Origin: a virus
Direction: 5' to 3' (one strand)
IMG/VR virus record: IMGVR_UViG_3300044618_001788
Location: 1-20,169 of that record
Length of the DNA stretch: 20,169 bases
Shown one piece after another: positions 18,526 through 20,169 of the stretch. Every line of letters starts with the position of its first letter. Positions within the stretch are counted from its first letter, which is position 1. The notes beneath the pieces were generated by a model. It saw only the letters and a program-made list of their open reading frames with translations. It did no database searches and was not told where the DNA came from. Both the position numbers and the translations under genes were made by a program.

Positions 18526-19941
18526 TTAACATGCGTAACGATAGCTCATGATGGTCTTCATCATGATGCCTTCTGGAGTGAACTCAGAAGGATCAGCACC
18601 TAGCAAGCTTGCCATGATGCTTGGGCTAAAGCCAGAGACTAGAGCCGCACCAGACTTGTCTGCCTTGACAGGGGCGTTACCGCTACTGTTCAAGTTCCAG
18701 AACACTACGCTAGGCGCAGTGTAGCCTGCTTCTGCATACTTGCGTTGGATCATTTCCATTGCAGAATCATCGTGGGTTACACATTGATTGAACTGCATGT
18801 CAGAAAGGATCAACAACATCTTAGGCATGTCGCTTTCAGGAACAGAGTTCTTGACCGCAACACTTAGGATCTTGTCCATAGCCTTGTGCAAGTTAGTGTC
18901 CATTGCCCAAGTGGAGTTAACCATTTGGTTGATCTTCTGAACGATAGTACCCTTTAGAGTAACTAGTTCAGGAGTACCACTGAAGGTCAAGAATGTGTCC
19001 TTGAACGCACCCTTGTTCTTGTCAGCTAGGTAAAGACCAAGCGATACACTAACGTCCAAACATGTTACACTACCAGTTCCGCCTGCTGGGCAAGACATAG
19101 AACCAGATACGTCTACCAATGGTAGAATGTTTGCATCGTTCATGTAGTTAGGCAATGCATCCCATTGTGCAGTCACGTGATCCAATTCGGTCTTACCCAA
19201 AGTAGAACGGCCGTACGCAGAGATTAAACCCTTCAAGACTTCATGAGGGAACACTGCCGAAGCATTGACCTTCACAGTCTTGTCACCACTGACCAACTTA
19301 GCAACATATTCTGCGAATGTTACAGAATGACGGTTGAACGCCTTCTTGTAGATTCGTGATGCCTGTGAAGGCACATGTGAATAGTTGATGTTGTCCCAAT
19401 CGTTAGCACACATTTGTGTTTCAACAACCTTAGTCATTGCCACAAGTGTCTTACGATATTGCTTAGGACTCATACCGAAGAATTCACGGATTTCACGTGC
19501 TACTTCACCCTTACGAGGAGTCCACTTTGCGGCTAAGCCGTTCTTTGCACGAAGGTTGTCACCTAGCAAAGAATATGCCTTAGCCTTAAGATCCTTGTCC
19601 TTAAAGACAAACAAGTCATCGAAACGACCTACTTCAGGAATCTTAACTAGCAAACGTGCTGCCGCTTCTGGGTCATGCTTTTCCAAGTATGACAAGATAT
19701 CACGGAACAGTTGACGTTCACCTGCACCACCACGTGCATCACGTGCCCACAAAGCCACACGCAAAGCGAGGTCCTTGTCTTGCACATAAGCCGCAGTGAA
19801 TGCTGGGATAATGTTCTTACCACGGCTTGCGCCGATGTTGTAGAATAGATCAACCACTGAGTTAGCGGTTGACTTACGAGCCTTCATACCGTTTGTAGTA
19901 CGGGCTTCTTGATTTGCGATTGCGTTTACAAATGCGTTCAT
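18526..19941 (-). CDS. TROVE/vWA (Ro60-like) RNA-binding protein, 471 aa
   Basis: A 471-aa protein with an N-terminal HEAT-like TROVE region (about residues 20-255) including ALWARDARGGAGERQLF (63-79), the family's hallmark block, and GRFDDLFVF (105-113). A von Willebrand A domain follows (about 270-465) with the MIDAS motif DVSGSMS (277-283). Ro60/Rsr proteins form rings that bind Y RNAs and misfolded RNAs and assist RNA decay or repair. The best match in detail is the TROVE/DUF2828 type. Its codon use looks more GC-rich than its neighbours, suggesting transfer or strong expression. The ATG at 19941 has AGAGGT upstream. The gene has its own terminator. Confidence 0.85.
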   Translation of the reverse strand: MNAFVNAIANQEARTTNGMKARKSTANSVVDLFYNIGASRGKNIIPAFTAAYVQDKDLALRVALWARDARGGAGERQLFRDILSYLEKHDPEAAARLLVKIPEVGRFDDLFVFKDKDLKAKAYSLLGDNLRAKNGLAAKWTPRKGEVAREIREFFGMSPKQYRKTLVAMTKVVETQMCANDWDNINYSHVPSQASRIYKKAFNRHSVTFAEYVAKLVSGDKTVKVNASAVFPHEVLKGLISAYGRSTLGKTELDHVTAQWDALPNYMNDANILPLVDVSGSMSCPAGGTGSVTCLDVSVSLGLYLADKNKGAFKDTFLTFSGTPELVTLKGTIVQKINQMVNSTWAMDTNLHKAMDKILSVAVKNSVPESDMPKMLLILSDMQFNQCVTHDDSAMEMIQRKYAEAGYTAPSVVFWNLNSSGNAPVKADKSGAALVSGFSPSIMASLLGADPSEFTPEGIMMKTIMSYRYAC

Positions 19942-20023
19942 TTTATTTACCTCTCAGAATGTGTTTTGTTTTCAGATATTGGTTGAAATTTAAATTTGCT
20001 GTTAACATTCTATGTCTCTAGCA

Positions 20024-20142
20024 GGATGAGTGAAACGGTTAAGTTTATTTTCTGGTCTACCTCATCCCCTGTATATCGGTTCAGTTTCGTAGACCCTATC
20101 AACAATTCATGTTGACTATCTAGTAATTGTGTCTGCTACTAG
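20024..20142. ncRNA. candidate structured RNA beside the TROVE gene
   Basis: The non-coding stretch 19942-20169 holds several perfect inverted repeats: GGATGAG (20024-20030) with CTCATCC (20061-20067); GGTCTAC (20054-20060) with GTAGACC (20089-20095); TCAACA (20099-20104) with TGTTGA (20110-20115); CTAGTA (20120-20125) with TACTAG (20137-20142). The first two are interleaved and could form a pseudoknot or switch between two folds. No open frame covers it. A Y-RNA-like partner of the TROVE protein is an inference from position. Strand is not determined, and no promoter was seen. Confidence 0.4.
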
Positions 20143-20169
20143 CAACATACAAAGTCTTTCCAATGTGTC

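Noticed and set aside
20024-20067. A tRNA with acceptor stem GGATGAG/CTCATCC
   Set aside because: Only 44 nt separate the ends of the stem, far too short for a tRNA, and D, anticodon and T arms are absent.

Overview
The window looks like accessory and early-gene sequence from a large tailed phage of a Gram-negative host. I see no capsid, tail, terminase or replication gene, so the phage call is inferred. It rests on dense packing of very small genes, TAATG and ATGA start/stop overlaps, T4-type TATAAATA late-promoter boxes, and several families known from T4-like phages: a WYL_2/Sm-like SH3 protein, a phage-type AbrB-like protein, DUF805, a GNAT enzyme and a phage sulfotransferase-like protein. 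Two Bug/TctC-type solute-binding proteins hint at a proteobacterial, perhaps betaproteobacterial, host. That is only a hint.

Layout. (1) 1-8.1 kb: small genes, all on the minus strand. Many sit behind near-identical sigma70 promoters (TTGACA, 17 bp, TATAAT) packed against the stop codon of the gene before. Several of these promoters place the -10 box only 6-7 nt from the ATG, which predicts leaderless mRNAs. Two long operons lie here. One (about 7156 to 5168) holds small membrane proteins, a zinc-finger protein, a ribbon-helix-helix-like protein and a His-rich exported protein. The other (5116 to 1984) holds membrane proteins, an AbrB-like protein, DUF805, WYL_2 and an asparagine-synthase-like PP-loop ATPase. 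(2) 8.1-9.46 kb: a minus-strand operon of GNAT, acidic protein and HEXXH metallopeptidase, ending in strong hairpins. (3) 9.5-16.8 kb: an unusual metabolic or modification cassette arranged as three divergent units. It has two more PP-loop ATPases, two Rossmann methyltransferase-like proteins (one with a degenerate ACP-like N-terminus), two exported TctC/Bug-type binding proteins, a sulfotransferase-like protein and two 2OG-Fe(II) oxygenase-like proteins. All three divergent junctions carry paired TAAATA-type late-promoter boxes. (4) 16.8-18.5 kb: an operon of a dual-specificity-phosphatase-like protein, two small proteins and a metallophosphoesterase, driven by one more copy of the sigma70 promoter. 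(5) 18.5-20.17 kb: a TROVE/vWA (Ro60-like) gene with its own terminator. Upstream of it is a non-coding stretch rich in inverted repeats, two of them interleaved, which could encode a partner RNA.

How the parts may work together. The sigma70-driven small genes would be read early by host RNA polymerase. The central cassette would be read later by a T4-like late system. Three PP-loop adenylating enzymes beside 2OG oxygenases, a sulfotransferase, methyltransferases and carboxylate-binding proteins suggest that a small molecule or polymer is scavenged, activated and decorated. The substrate is not visible from sequence. No stretch over 300 bases lacks a gene. The longest gaps are 8064-8260 (promoter and hairpins) and 19942-20169 (candidate structured RNA).
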